DNA of 64,000 nucleotides from Dipetalonema caudispina (taxonomy: Eukaryota > Nematoda > Chromadorea > Rhabditida > Onchocercidae), in the NCBI GenBank assembly GCA_013365325.1, contig JABVXV010000011.1, forward strand, positions 496,001 through 560,000, given 5' to 3'. The notes below the pieces were generated by a model. The model made no database searches. It worked only from the letters and a program-made list of their open reading frames with translations, and was not told where the DNA came from. Shown piece by piece: positions 63,409 to 64,000 of the stretch (position 1 is its first letter; each line of letters starts with the position of its first letter). Position numbers and translations under genes: made by a program.

Positions 63409-64000
63409 TCTGGGTTAAAGAAATGAAGTAGACCTTGGTGTAATATGCTAAACGAATAATTAGATTGATTAGTTACTTCAAAAGATGTAATGCGTTCGGG
63501 AATGATCACAAGAGAAGAAGTGTAACAATTAAACCCTAAAGGTTAATATACAAAATATGACAAAAATTCAGCAGGCAAAAAAGTTAGCAAGTTTAATGGC
63601 CCAAAATTTAAGTGACAAAGGCACACAATAGTTTGTAGCAAACGCTTTTGTAACTCATTCAACATTATCAGTTGACAATTTGCATAAAATTTGGCATTCA
63701 AGTAAAAATTTTTCTAGGGAAAATCGAGGAAAGGCACAACATTCGTAACGGATACAAATCATAGCTTTAGTACAACGTGTCAATTATAGCCAAGTATAAC
63801 ATTTTTAAAAAACAAATTTGGACAGTACAATAGCGTTTTACTTAATCAGAGAATAAATGTTAAGTATTTCTAAATAGGTTTGGTAACCCAAGTGAATCAA
63901 AAATTAGGTGGTAAGCAACCTTTATAGTAAGAACTTGGTGTTTTGATAAAAAAGATAGGTAAAGGAGGTTCAAAATTACGTAACGTAATTTGTTTTATCA
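63409..64000. other. right-end non-coding sequence
   Basis: Upstream flank of the minus-strand gene. No exon or RNA gene is supported. It includes a weak SL1-like 22-mer at 63877-63898, discussed among the rejected items. Confidence 0.4.

Noticed and set aside
63877..63898. Second SL1-like 22-mer (GGTTTGGTAACCCAAGT...)
   Set aside because: Several mismatches, wrong 3' end and no SL RNA downstream context.

Overview
The window is AT-rich eukaryotic DNA (roughly two-thirds A+T). Genes are split into short exons with TTTTCAG-type acceptors and GTAAG/GTGAG-type donors, and homopolymer and dinucleotide tracts are frequent. Two things point to a filarial-type (spirurid) nematode: a tandem pair of nematode-style Patched-related genes, and a decayed piece of bacterial 23S rRNA that reads like Wolbachia, the endosymbiont of filariae. 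I cannot name the species. Most long open frames here are chance or intron-spanning; the genes below were rebuilt by matching splice sites and codon phase by eye, so exon ends are predictions.

Layout. 0-0.1 kb: possible last codons of a + strand gene. 3.1-12.6 kb (-): most of a Caskin-type scaffold gene, with two tandem SAM domains, a long Ser/Pro-rich linker and the conserved Caskin C-terminus. Its ankyrin and SH3 exons were not found. 12.6-29.1 kb: a gene desert holding microsatellites, an imperfect hairpin of about 93 nt at 20.2 kb, and the 23S rRNA relic at 27.1-27.3 kb. 29.1-32.2 kb (+): an unrecognised helical protein of about 283 aa in eight exons. 32.9-33.4 kb (+) and 34.9-35.4 kb (-): small spliced hypothetical genes, the second ending inside a perfect 20-bp palindrome. 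36.6-37.3 kb (+): a single-exon secreted His/Asp/Glu-rich protein. 37.9-38.5 kb (+): the 3' exons of an unknown gene. 40.9-41.4 kb (-): a doubtful 145-codon frame. 42.6-49.2 kb and 50.6-56.3 kb (+): two complete Patched-related (sterol-sensing/RND-type) membrane proteins with almost the same exon plan, separated by a small membrane-protein gene at 49.7-50.1 kb with 36- and 37-nt introns. 57-63.4 kb: several small open frames of uncertain status and a three-exon gene of 139 aa on the minus strand.

Functionally, the firm genes are a synaptic/junctional-type scaffold (Caskin), two lipid/sterol-handling membrane proteins of the kind expanded in nematodes for cuticle and epithelial biology, and a secreted metal-binding-type polypeptide. 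Nothing suggests they form one pathway; the two Patched-related genes are related by tandem duplication.
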